DNA of 64,000 nt from Rhodococcus sp. PAMC28707 (GTDB taxonomy: Bacteria > Actinomycetota > Actinomycetes > Mycobacteriales > Mycobacteriaceae), in contig NZ_CP039253.1 in assembly GCF_004795915.1 (NCBI RefSeq), positions 2,046,001 through 2,110,000 of the forward strand, given 5' to 3'. The translations under genes and the position numbers were made by a program. Below the pieces are notes generated by a model. It searched no databases, was not told the DNA's origin, and saw only the letters and a list, made by a program, of their open reading frames with translations. Shown piece by piece: positions 16,665 through 25,136 of this stretch. Numbering within the stretch: the stretch's first letter is position 1; every line of letters begins with the position of its first letter.

Positions 16665-17543
16665 ATGACGGAACCTCGGAAGCTGACGGATCGACTTCGG
16701 CATTCGGCACGCGAGAAAATTCAGCGGACAATCGGCGAAGTTCTCGACAAGCAGACGGCCCAATTGGCCGAGCAGACGGGCACTCAGCAAGCCAAGCTTC
16801 TCGAGATCCTCGACCGTCAACGCCGAGAGATCGACGACCTCCACGCATTCATTCGCGGCCTGGAAATGCGTATGCGACGTGACATCCCGTACGCATCCGA
16901 CGTCGAGGCAGCGGCGCAGAGCGCCGAGTTCGCCGAGGAGGTCATGCCCAAGGCGCCGACCTTCCTCCGTCCGCACGCAACGCTCCGCTTCGCGCTCGGT
17001 GAAGTGTCCGTCCCCGGCATGGCGCTCGAATTCGGGGTAGCCAGCGGCACCACCCTGGAAATCATTGCCGAGGAGTCCGCGTCGAAGAAGGACGTGACGA
17101 TCGTCGCCGGCTTCGATGTCTTCTCGGGGCTACCCGAAACCTGGCGCAGCGGATTCCCGAAAGGCCTGTTCGAGCAGGAGAACCTGCCCCAGGTCCCCGG
17201 CGCCGAAATCGTGCCCGGTTTGTTCGAGGAATCGCTGCCCGAGTTCTTGAAGCACCACGACGACAACCTGGCGTTTCTACACCTCGATGCAGACTTGTAC
17301 TCGTCGACGATCACGGTGCTCGACCTGGTCGCCGACCGACTCGTAGTCGGGACCGTCATTGCCTTCGACGAGTACTTCAATTTCCCGGGCTGGCGTAATC
17401 ACGAGTACCGCGCCTGGACGGAGTTCGTCGCACGCACGGGGACCGAATTCGACTACCTCGGTTACACCGCGGACAACGAGCAGGTGGTCGTGCGGATCCG
17501 GCGAGCTCCGACGCTGCAGGCGAGCAGGGCCGATCAGGCCTGA
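16665..17543 (+). CDS. TylF-type SAM methyltransferase with N-terminal coiled coil
   Basis: A 292-residue protein. Residues 1-70 are charged, heptad-like helix (HSAREKIQRTIGEVLDKQ, then LLEILDRQRREIDDLHAFIRGLEMR), likely a coiled coil. Residues 75-290 are a class I methyltransferase: LEFGVASGTTLEII (SAM loop), 'FDVFSGLPETW', 'FLHLDADLYSSTITVLD' with the DxD metal site of the TylF/MycF O-methyltransferases, and IAFDEYFNFPGWRNHEYRAW. It is encoded just after glfT1 and probably modifies a glycan or glycolipid made by this cluster, but the acceptor is unknown. The ATG at 16665 has TACCGT six bases upstream (leaderless candidate). An upstream in-frame GTG at 16632 is less likely. Confidence 0.82.
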   Translation: MTEPRKLTDRLRHSAREKIQRTIGEVLDKQTAQLAEQTGTQQAKLLEILDRQRREIDDLHAFIRGLEMRMRRDIPYASDVEAAAQSAEFAEEVMPKAPTFLRPHATLRFALGEVSVPGMALEFGVASGTTLEIIAEESASKKDVTIVAGFDVFSGLPETWRSGFPKGLFEQENLPQVPGAEIVPGLFEESLPEFLKHHDDNLAFLHLDADLYSSTITVLDLVADRLVVGTVIAFDEYFNFPGWRNHEYRAWTEFVARTGTEFDYLGYTADNEQVVVRIRRAPTLQASRADQA

Positions 17544-17872
17544 GAAATTCGGACGAGGTTTCCTGCCGGGTCACGGAACGCGGCGTCACGGACACCCCAC
17601 GGCTGACTCGCGGGTTCCTGCAGGATTTCGGCGTTACCCGCTGCCCGCACCTTTTCCAACGTCGCATCGAGGTTGTCGGTACGGAGCAGCACCCCGGGAA
17701 GCTCGCCCTTCGCCAGTAGAGCCGCCAACTCGTCGCCGAGTTCCGCCGACCGACCAGCATGAGGTTGCGACAGGACGATCTCGATTTCGGGCTGCTCGGC
17801 AGGGGTCAAGGTGATCCAACGGAAGCCGTCGTTGGCAACCTCGTCAGCTGTAGAGCCGGGCCCAATTCTCAC
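17534..17872 (-). pseudogene. N-terminally truncated VOC/glyoxalase-fold protein
   Basis: The 112 codons match the C-terminal three quarters of a vicinal-oxygen-chelate (glyoxalase/bleomycin-resistance) domain: FRWITLTPAEQPEIEIVLSQP, then GVLLRTDNLDATLEKVRAAG and the ending GVRDAAFRDPAGNLVRISQ. The first beta-alpha unit of a normal member (roughly 25-30 residues with the first metal ligand and the FYTxxLG helix) is missing. Where it should be, the DNA is the 3' end of glfT2 in another frame. The only start is a GTG inside glfT2 with no ribosome binding site. It is probably a decayed fragment, or a coupled short protein. It also overlaps the methyltransferase gene by 10 nt on the other strand. 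Confidence 0.6.
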
Positions 17873-19730
17873 GACTCGTCAGTTCGGGCATTGCGATTCG
17901 GTAAGCGTCGGACACGTCCGCGGTTTCGGTCCGCAGACGACGCAGTGCCTGCACTCCGCGCCTGAACAGCGTCTTGGCAGCATCCTTGTCGCGCTTGCGA
18001 ACTCGGACACCTTCCTGCGAGCGATCTGTGACAACTGCATGTGCGAACAGGGACACATGCCACCAATGTGCGTCGTCCGCCGAGATCGCAACCGGTCCGG
18101 GGTGTACTCGCCCACGCCACTGATTGAGGACCCGCTTGGCCAGCACAGCCCATTCCAGATTCTTGTTCGGAGTAGGACCTGCAGGGGTGATGAACATGTC
18201 TGCTGGACGAACGTCGGGCACCGAATTAGCGTTGTGCCGCTTGGTCTCCCCATATGCTGCCCGCTCACGGCGAATCGCCCCGGCGGCTTCCATGCCGCCA
18301 TCGACAAGATTGCTCGGACCGGCAAGGAAATCCTCGATGGCCTTGATCAAGGTGAACGCCATCCCGTACTGCATCGAGACCAGGTAGCGGAACAGATCGG
18401 TACTCAGCTGGCGCGCAAGCTTTCTACCGTCGAGGCCTCCGTGCAACGCGGCGGTGATCATACCGTTGCGGAGATTGAAGTACCGGTGCCACTCGTCCCA
18501 GTCCTTCCACGCGAAGTCCGCATGCCACACAGCAGCACCGGGAAGGGTGACGGTGGCAAAACCGTTTGCGCGAGCGCGGTAGCCGTACTCGATGTCGTCC
18601 CACTGGAAGAACAAAGGTAGCGGGTAGCCGATCTGCGAGACGATCTCCGACGGGATCAGGCACGACCACCAACCGTTGTAACCGGCGTCGACGCGAATGT
18701 CCTGCTTCTTCTTCAGCGCGCTCTTGTCCGAGATCGCGTCCTTGACGTGAAGACCGGCTTCGATCTTCTGCAAATTGGCAACCTCGGCGCCTACGTGCAC
18801 ACGATCGGGATGCAGTAGATACAGCATCTGCGCGCCGATGATCGCGGGCTCGACGGTCTTGTTCGCGAATGCATTCATCCGGACGAGCGCCTCGGGCTCA
18901 CACAGCACGTCATCGTCCATGAAGATGACGTTCGCGGGATCCCCACCCTTACCTTGCACCTCGTACAGGCCGCGGGTGAATCCGCCGGCACCACCGAGGT
19001 TGGGTTGGGTGATGTAGACCAGTTGGTCGCCGAGCTCGGCCGAAACTCGCTGGAACTTCGCGCGTGTCTGCACCTGATCCGTGCCCTGATCGACCACATA
19101 TACGTTGTCGACTCCGTTCAGCGCGATCGGATCGTCCGCCATCGCGGCCAAGGTGTTCGCGCAGTCGTCGGCGCGGTTGAAAGTACAGATGACAACCGAG
19201 GTGGGACGCAGCTTCTCCGGTGCGTCGACCGACCAATCGGCATCTTCCACGGTCAGCTCACCCGAGCTGGTGGAGAACCGGACGAACAAGGCGCCGCCGT
19301 CGAGAAACTGCTGAACCTTCACTGCCATGCTGAGACGACTCGACTGCCCTTCGGTGTCGACCGTGGTGCTCGACACTGTCCGCTTACGGCCCTTCGAGTC
19401 GGTCGCAACGAGGTCGATGCGCCCTGCCCCGGTAACCGCAGCGTCGAATCTGACCTCGGTGACATCGGTCCAACGCTGCCAGTAACTGGCCGGAAACCGT
19501 CCGAAGTAGCTGTTGGTGTCGACGGTGGTGCGCTTGGAGAGTACGGCGACGTAGCGCGAACGCTCGGCATTTCCCTTCGCAACATTCGCATACATATCGG
19601 CGCTGACCAGTGGGGACGGTCCGTCGAAGAGCAGGCGCTGCGCGGTCAGGGATCCCGGCGTTGTCGATCGGAGGTCGGAATCGATCCCGACCTCCAGTCG
19701 TCCGACAAGCGACACGTCAGGCTTCTCCAT
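17844..19730 (-). CDS. glfT2: galactofuranosyltransferase GlfT2
   Basis: A 628-residue bifunctional galactan polymerase (Rv3808c type). N-terminal beta-sandwich about 1-170. GT-A domain from TSVVICTFNRADD (about 177), metal triad FMDDDV (Asp272-274), acceptor-site Trp-Trp at 354-355 (YNGWWS), catalytic QWDDIEYGYR (Asp378-379), metal-ligand His403 (VWHADFAW) and a C-terminal helical part that mediates tetramerisation in the known enzyme. It adds alternating beta-1,5 and beta-1,6 galactofuranose units from UDP-Galf to the GlfT1 product. In mycobacteria it lies next to glf in the aftB-ubiA region. Here it sits beside glfT1 and its exporter instead. Confidence 0.95.
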   Translation of the reverse strand: MEKPDVSLVGRLEVGIDSDLRSTTPGSLTAQRLLFDGPSPLVSADMYANVAKGNAERSRYVAVLSKRTTVDTNSYFGRFPASYWQRWTDVTEVRFDAAVTGAGRIDLVATDSKGRKRTVSSTTVDTEGQSSRLSMAVKVQQFLDGGALFVRFSTSSGELTVEDADWSVDAPEKLRPTSVVICTFNRADDCANTLAAMADDPIALNGVDNVYVVDQGTDQVQTRAKFQRVSAELGDQLVYITQPNLGGAGGFTRGLYEVQGKGGDPANVIFMDDDVLCEPEALVRMNAFANKTVEPAIIGAQMLYLLHPDRVHVGAEVANLQKIEAGLHVKDAISDKSALKKKQDIRVDAGYNGWWSCLIPSEIVSQIGYPLPLFFQWDDIEYGYRARANGFATVTLPGAAVWHADFAWKDWDEWHRYFNLRNGMITAALHGGLDGRKLARQLSTDLFRYLVSMQYGMAFTLIKAIEDFLAGPSNLVDGGMEAAGAIRRERAAYGETKRHNANSVPDVRPADMFITPAGPTPNKNLEWAVLAKRVLNQWRGRVHPGPVAISADDAHWWHVSLFAHAVVTDRSQEGVRVRKRDKDAAKTLFRRGVQALRRLRTETADVSDAYRIAMPELTSRENWARLYS

Positions 19731-19837
19731 ACAGTCGACTACCTTTCAAAGCTGTGCTGGGCTGCACGATTGGCGCAGCCCGACCGGTGCCCAGGCTATC
19801 AACGGACACGCGTCCTACCTTCATCGCGCCGCGGGAC

Positions 19838-20617
19838 TCATAAACCAGCGGTAGCCGCAGCCTTCAGTTCGTCCTTGCGCCCACGAAGGGACAGCAGCCC
19901 CCGCGCCATTGCGAGGACATCGCCGCCGGCCACTCGACTCGGCTGGTCGCGGTGCGCATTGGAGAGCCGCACGGGCACCTCCACGGGCTGAACACCGGCC
20001 AACTCCAAGGCGTAATCGAGTTCGGTAGTGAAAAGAAAACCGGGTTCGGCGAGAGAACCGACGAGCGATCTCAGGAGGTCTCCGTCGATCAGGAACGTCC
20101 CCTGCGGGTCTTTGGCGCGGGTGCCGAGAATCAGGCGGCGAAGAATCGAGAAGCCTCGCGTCATCGTCGATCGCATCGGTCCGCGGTCGATCACAGACTC
20201 GGGATGTCCCTTGGACCCGATCATGAGCAGCGGCGCGTGCCCCATGCTCTCGGTGAGTACTCGTGCCGCGTCGAGATCGTCGAAGCCGAACGGAAGATCG
20301 TCCGCGGTGAGCAGTACCTGAGCACCGCGACTGTTCGACGAGCCGACCCGAAGCGCATTGCCCATTCCTTTGTCGCTGGTGAACAGTCGCAGAGCGACCG
20401 TTGGATGGTTCCACTCCTGCTCCAGTCGGCGGCAGATCAGTGCGGTGTCGTCGGTGGATCCGTTCTCCACCACAATGATCTCGGCCGGTATCCCGGTGAG
20501 GTAATCGCCGAAGCGCCCGACCGTGGCTTCCAGGACCCGTCCAGAATTGTGGGCGGGGATGACGATCGACAAATCGAGCTGAGACTTCCCCTGGGGAAGG
20601 GGTGCAGACGTACCCAC
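19838..20617 (-). CDS. GT2 family glycosyltransferase (dolichyl-phosphate sugar synthase-like)
   Basis: A 259-residue GT2 enzyme. N-terminal LDLSIVIPAHNSGRVLEATV, nucleotide-binding IIVVENGSTDDTALI, a basic segment (TSDKGMGNALRVG), and the metal-site region QVLLTADDLPFGFDDLD. Then 'FSILRRLILGTRAKDPQGTFLIDGDLL', which resembles the DxQ/G-F-K segment of ALG5/DPM1-type polyprenyl-phosphate sugar synthases. No membrane helix is seen. It starts at a GTG with AGGAG seven bases upstream and is divergent from a large membrane protein gene. It may charge a polyprenyl phosphate with a sugar for that membrane enzyme. The donor is not predictable. Confidence 0.78.
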   Translation of the reverse strand: MGTSAPLPQGKSQLDLSIVIPAHNSGRVLEATVGRFGDYLTGIPAEIIVVENGSTDDTALICRRLEQEWNHPTVALRLFTSDKGMGNALRVGSSNSRGAQVLLTADDLPFGFDDLDAARVLTESMGHAPLLMIGSKGHPESVIDRGPMRSTMTRGFSILRRLILGTRAKDPQGTFLIDGDLLRSLVGSLAEPGFLFTTELDYALELAGVQPVEVPVRLSNAHRDQPSRVAGGDVLAMARGLLSLRGRKDELKAAATAGL

Positions 20618-20719
20618 CGAACAACTCCTTCAACCCACCACGGTTGGATGGTCAGCGGAAATACTACGCTGCATCGAAGCGCACCAGTTCCAGGCAACAA
20701 CCATCGACGAAGGCGTCTC

Positions 20720-22939
20720 GTGAACACTGCACTTCCCCTGACCAAACGGGTTGCTCCACCGATGCTTCTCGCGCTCGCCGTGGCTCTCACCGCCGCCATT
20801 CCGTTGCTGTCCAATCGCTGGTTCTACTACTGGGACGACAGTGCGGCAGCGTTCGCGCCGGCGTGGCACACCATCGGCGAACGTCTTCTTGCCGGTTCGT
20901 GGCCGACCTTGATCCCGGAGATGTGGGCCGGCGGGAACATCACCGCCGAAGCCCTGTACGGCACGTACAACCCAGTACTGCTGGCAGATTCCGTCGTCAT
21001 CGCACTCATACCGAACCTTGCCATCGGAATCACTCTGGTCAAGATGCAGTTCATGGCAATTCTCGCCGTCGGCGTCTATGTACTGGCGCGGCAGTTCGGC
21101 GCACGACAATCCATGGCATTCGTTGCAGGCTTCGCAATGCCGTTCGCCGGTTACACGTTGTACTTCGACGCATCGAGCTGGGCATCGGGATTGATCGCCT
21201 TTGCGTGGCTGCCCCATGTTTGGTGGTCGACGCGCGCAGCGGCCCGTGGAACGGTAAACCCCTTCGTATCCGTCGTTTTCGGTCTGCTGGCGATGACGAC
21301 AGGAAACCCTTACGGCGCTGTCGGTGTTGCTGTTGTGTACCTGGCGGTGGCAACGGAGTGCATCTTCACGGGAAGAGCCCGCCGAATTTTGTCTATGGTG
21401 TGGAGCGGTGCGGCCGTACTGGCCATGGCGCTGATCGTCTATCTACCACTCGCATTCACCACCGGCGTGTCCGTCCGAACGCAATCCGGCGTCTCCAACG
21501 ACGGCGCCCTGCGTCCAGATCTCGGTGATTTGCTCAACCTGAGCGCGCCCAGCAATTTGCCGCTCGTATCGGTGTTCGGTTCGTCCTACACCACTATCCC
21601 TCTCGGCTTTCTTGCGTGGTTCATCATCCCGTTGGCCCCCTGGCTGAAGTGGTCCGAACTGAAGTTCTTGACACGCCAGGGACCTTCGCTTCTGGTTTTC
21701 TTCGGCATCTATCTCGTACTGCTACTCGGCCCCTCCAACTTATGGCTCTTCCGTTGGCCGGCAAGATTGATCGGATACGGGCAACTTCCGATCGTCATCG
21801 CATTCGCGGTCGCTGCGAGTGCTGGGCTTTATCGCGATCGCGCCAAAGTCCGAGCGCTGATCAGCGCAGTCCTGCTGTTGGCACAGTTCTACCTGTCTTG
21901 GTCGAACGTGCCAGAAGACCTCGGGATTCACGCGCTGTCACTTCTGGTATGTGCAGTCTTGACCGCAATCGTTATTTTGTCGGCCTGTCGATACCCGAAA
22001 GGCGTTGTCGGAGGGCTAGTCCTTGGAACGCTGACCATATTGTCGCTGCAAACGGTTGCATGGTTTCCGGGCAACGACAACGTGACGCCCTGGCGCTTCC
22101 CTCGCCAGATCGGATTCATGCAGGATCGATTCGAGAATCGCTACACCGGTAACACATTCGTCGTTGCCGATACGAAATACATCTCTCCAGACGACCCCAC
22201 TGGCCAGTGGGGCGATCTGCTTTTCGGCAATGCCTGGCAACCCGCAGGAGTACGCGCGATAAACAGCTACGCCGGAATCAGCTACGGCGACTTCGTGAAG
22301 GCCCTCTGCCTGAACTACTACGGCGGAGTGACCTGTCCGGATGCCGTCCTGCGACTAGACGCCACGGCGCCCGGAACCGACGTGAGTTGGCTCGATGCGT
22401 TGAAGCTCGAAACTGTCGTCGTCCAGAACAGTGGGCCATATGGCGGCTACCATGCATTCGATTCGTTCTCACCTGACGAGTGGACGATCGACAAGAGTCG
22501 AGGTGTCACCGTAGCTCGGCGGAATGCCCCATTGCCCTGGCCCGATGGACGACTGTCGGCCGTCGGACCCGATGTAACCATCGAGGACGATTCCGCTGCC
22601 ACCGACACAAGCGAAACCGTGCAGTACAGCGGATCAGGCACCGCAACGTTCGCTCTGCTGGCCTGGCCGGGATGGACGGCAACCGTGGACGGCACCGAAG
22701 TACCGATCACCGCAACACCTGGGGGGCTTATCCAAGTAGATCTTCCGTCCACTTCCAAGGGTGGGAGTTCCCTGGACTTGACGTACGCTCCACCGGGACG
22801 CGCCCTCGGAATCGGTTTGGCTGCTTTAGGATTGGCGGCCGCCCTGGGACAGGCAATCCTTTACTCGGTAATGCGCCGACGCCAGAATCAAGCGGTTCGG
22901 ACCGAAGCCGATGAAGTCACCTCGTCGACAACGCCGTGA
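20720..22939 (+). CDS. polytopic membrane protein, GT-C/YfhO-like
   Basis: A 739-residue membrane protein. Hydrophobic helices dominate residues 10-420, with an early acidic loop 'NRWFYYWDDSAAAFAPAWHTIGERLLAGSWPTL' typical of GT-C glycosyltransferases that bind polyprenyl-phosphate donors. It is followed by a soluble extracytoplasmic domain (about 430-690; NTFVVADTKYISPDDP..., DGTEVPITATPGG) and a final helix. The architecture resembles YfhO-type and Rv3779-type proteins; I infer relationship to the latter only from neighbourhood and general design. The GTG at 20720 has GAAGG six bases upstream. The frame is open far upstream only because it runs antisense to the GT2 gene. Its last 52 nt overlap the 3' end of the oppositely oriented dehydrogenase gene. 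Confidence 0.78.
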   Translation: MNTALPLTKRVAPPMLLALAVALTAAIPLLSNRWFYYWDDSAAAFAPAWHTIGERLLAGSWPTLIPEMWAGGNITAEALYGTYNPVLLADSVVIALIPNLAIGITLVKMQFMAILAVGVYVLARQFGARQSMAFVAGFAMPFAGYTLYFDASSWASGLIAFAWLPHVWWSTRAAARGTVNPFVSVVFGLLAMTTGNPYGAVGVAVVYLAVATECIFTGRARRILSMVWSGAAVLAMALIVYLPLAFTTGVSVRTQSGVSNDGALRPDLGDLLNLSAPSNLPLVSVFGSSYTTIPLGFLAWFIIPLAPWLKWSELKFLTRQGPSLLVFFGIYLVLLLGPSNLWLFRWPARLIGYGQLPIVIAFAVAASAGLYRDRAKVRALISAVLLLAQFYLSWSNVPEDLGIHALSLLVCAVLTAIVILSACRYPKGVVGGLVLGTLTILSLQTVAWFPGNDNVTPWRFPRQIGFMQDRFENRYTGNTFVVADTKYISPDDPTGQWGDLLFGNAWQPAGVRAINSYAGISYGDFVKALCLNYYGGVTCPDAVLRLDATAPGTDVSWLDALKLETVVVQNSGPYGGYHAFDSFSPDEWTIDKSRGVTVARRNAPLPWPDGRLSAVGPDVTIEDDSAATDTSETVQYSGSGTATFALLAWPGWTATVDGTEVPITATPGGLIQVDLPSTSKGGSSLDLTYAPPGRALGIGLAALGLAAALGQAILYSVMRRRQNQAVRTEADEVTSSTTP

Positions 22940-23859
22940 GCCGGTAGAACGGACGCCCGCTCACGGTCGGCATCGCCGGTGCCGTCCACTAACGCGAGGA
23001 AGCTGCGTAGCTGCGCGGCGAGTGGTTCCTCGCTGTACCGAATCGCCGGAATCTCGATAATGGTCTGTTGCTGGTACCCATCTCGATCTGCCGGTAGTTC
23101 CTCGTCGACATGGCGATAGATTGTTATGTCGCGTCGCAGTAGGTCGATCTCGATCAGACGATCGGCTTCGAGAAGCGAGATCTGGCGGATTTTACGCTGA
23201 CTCACACGGCTCGCCGAGATGGTTGCGATCGCTCCTGAGTCGAAACGAAGGATCGTGTCGGCGCAGTCCTCGGACCGGTTGGCCTTGGACGTTTCATGGA
23301 AGAACCCGAAGTCGCCTCGAACGACGCTCGGTTGCGACCCAACGAAGTGAATGGCCAAATCGACGTCATGAATCAACAGGTCGGTCGCAACCCCGGTGGT
23401 TATCCGCGGGACAAATGGCGAATGCCTGATGCCGTTGACCTGCCATACCTCCCCCACGAACTCCTTTGCAGTTCGGACTGCGGGATTGAAACGTTCGAGC
23501 AGGCCACACATCAATGGAATTCCCTGCGCCGAGGAACGCTCGATGAGATCGCGACTCTGCTCATACGTTGCAGCCAAAGGCTTTTCGACCAGAACTGGCT
23601 TACCGAGGTCGAGCACTCGTCCCGCGATGTCGTAGTGTGTCGGAGTGGCCGCGGCGACGACGACAGCGTCGATATCGGCCAAATCTTCGAAGTCTTCGGC
23701 CCAGCGGCATCCGAAACGATCGGCGATTTCCCTGCCCTGCTGTTCCCGCGGTTCTACGAGCAGACTCAGTTCACAATCATTGGACTGAGCGAGCACCCTG
23801 GCGTGCAGCGAACCCATACGGCCTGAGCCGATCAATGCAATCTTCGGAACGGCGTTCAT
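22888..23859 (-). CDS. Gfo/Idh/MocA-family sugar-nucleotide dehydrogenase (GnnA/WbpB-like)
   Basis: A 323-residue NAD(P)-dependent oxidoreductase. Rossmann loop IALIGSGRMGSLHARVL at the N terminus, the conserved EKPLA motif (catalytic lysine region) and the second-domain signature LLIHDVDLAIHFVG. It starts two nucleotides after the stop of the aminotransferase gene, so both are made together. Paired with an aminotransferase and an LpxA-like acyltransferase it fits oxidation of the 3-hydroxyl of a UDP-N-acetylhexosamine, as done by GnnA or WbpB. Substrate assignment is by context. Codons upstream of the ATG at 23859 belong to the aminotransferase gene in another frame. Confidence 0.85.
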   Translation of the reverse strand: MNAVPKIALIGSGRMGSLHARVLAQSNDCELSLLVEPREQQGREIADRFGCRWAEDFEDLADIDAVVVAAATPTHYDIAGRVLDLGKPVLVEKPLAATYEQSRDLIERSSAQGIPLMCGLLERFNPAVRTAKEFVGEVWQVNGIRHSPFVPRITTGVATDLLIHDVDLAIHFVGSQPSVVRGDFGFFHETSKANRSEDCADTILRFDSGAIATISASRVSQRKIRQISLLEADRLIEIDLLRRDITIYRHVDEELPADRDGYQQQTIIEIPAIRYSEEPLAAQLRSFLALVDGTGDADRERASVLPAHGVVDEVTSSASVRTA

Positions 23860-23861
23860 AT

Positions 23862-24962
23862 TCAGACCTCCAAGGCGTTGCGGACGGAGGCGATGATCTG
23901 ATCGATATCTGCGGGTTCGAGAGCGGCATGCACCGGGATGCTCAGGCACCGCGCTGCGATCGAGGACGCGACCGGCGTCTCTTCGATCACAACACGGGGA
24001 TGCGACCGATAGCACTCGTAGTCGTATACCGTCCTCGGATAGTAGATTCCACTGCCGACACCCTTGTCGGCCAAGCGAACAGCCAGTTCGTTGCGATCTA
24101 CAGGACTGTCTTCGTCGATGAGCAGAGTGAACTGGTGCCACACATGGCCGCGTCCCGGAAGCTCGCTCGGAACTCGCAGACCGGCAACATCCTTCAACCC
24201 CATCGCCAGCATGTCCGCGTTACGCCTGCGCTGTTCCACTTGATCGAGATACCCACGCAGTTGTGGGAGCCCAAGGCTGGCCTGCAAATCCGTCATCCGA
24301 TAGTTCTGACCGACCATTTCGTACTCGTAGCGCGCACGCATTCCCTGATTGCGCAGTACACGCAAACGATCGGCTAGGTGGTCATTATCGGTGGTGACCA
24401 TCCCGCCCTCGGCCGTAGTGAGATTTTTGGTGGCGTAAAAGGAGAAGCAGCCCATCCCGAAGCTGCCCGCACCCTTACCGTCGAAAGTTGCCCCGTGGGC
24501 TTGGGCCGCATCCTCGATGATGCTCAATCCGCTCGCATCGGCGACGGACCCCAATCGAGCCATGTCCGCAGCCTGCCCGAAGAGATGCACGGGCATCAGC
24601 ACTGCGGTTCGATCTGTCACAGCAGCACTCGCCGCGGCAGGATCCATGTTGAAGTCCGATTCCGAGATATCGGCGAATCGAACGGTCGCGCCGGCCTCGA
24701 GAATCGCGTTGACCGTGGCCACGAATGTGAACGGGCTGGTCAGCACTTCATCACCGGGTTTGAGATCGTGCACCGCAAGCGCCGCTATGAGCGCAGTCGT
24801 GCCGTTGTTGACGGCGACGGCGTGGCGTGTGCCGACCAATTCGGCGAACCCATCCTCGAAGCGCTTGACCTTGGGTCCCTGCGCCACCATTCCGGATCGG
24901 AGCGTATCGAGAACTTCGCGCTCCACATCCTCGCCGAATTCGATACTGGAAATAGAGATCAC
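23862..24962 (-). CDS. DegT/DnrJ/EryC1 sugar aminotransferase (GnnB/WbpE-like)
   Basis: A 366-residue PLP aminotransferase of the sugar nucleotide family. Visible motifs: VAVNNGTTALIAAL, TSPFTFVATVNAIL, IIEDAAQAHGA (Asp151, contacts the PLP ring nitrogen), and the PLP-binding lysine Lys179 in SFYATKNLTTAEGG. The segment NYRMTDLQASLGLPQL and the C-terminal GIYYPRTVYDYECYRSHP shape the active site. It would aminate a 3-keto (or 4-keto) sugar nucleotide made by the next gene. The GTG start is preceded by GAGGGGAA. The divergent gene encodes an LpxA-like acyltransferase. Confidence 0.88.
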   Translation of the reverse strand: MISISSIEFGEDVEREVLDTLRSGMVAQGPKVKRFEDGFAELVGTRHAVAVNNGTTALIAALAVHDLKPGDEVLTSPFTFVATVNAILEAGATVRFADISESDFNMDPAAASAAVTDRTAVLMPVHLFGQAADMARLGSVADASGLSIIEDAAQAHGATFDGKGAGSFGMGCFSFYATKNLTTAEGGMVTTDNDHLADRLRVLRNQGMRARYEYEMVGQNYRMTDLQASLGLPQLRGYLDQVEQRRRNADMLAMGLKDVAGLRVPSELPGRGHVWHQFTLLIDEDSPVDRNELAVRLADKGVGSGIYYPRTVYDYECYRSHPRVVIEETPVASSIAARCLSIPVHAALEPADIDQIIASVRNALEV

Positions 24963-25136
24963 TACATTTCCCCTCGGTACGTAAGATGTGCGGACGCTAG
25001 CGTGGAATATCGGGCCAAGTCGACTCCGACCCTAGCGTGGAGCACGAAGTGAGCGTCGCAGCACCTGCCCCGCGTAAGGTCGTTTCATCACGCGGATCGA
25101 ACTATTGCTCGGGTCGGACTTTGGAGGGTATTTGCA

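Noticed and set aside
19952..20719. N-terminal extension of the 739-residue membrane protein
   Set aside because: The extra 256 codons are antisense to the GT2 gene and polar. The hydrophobic N terminus begins right after the GTG at 20720.
23568..24377. 269-codon plus-strand frame
   Set aside because: Antisense to the dehydrogenase and aminotransferase genes, both of which have full domain motifs.
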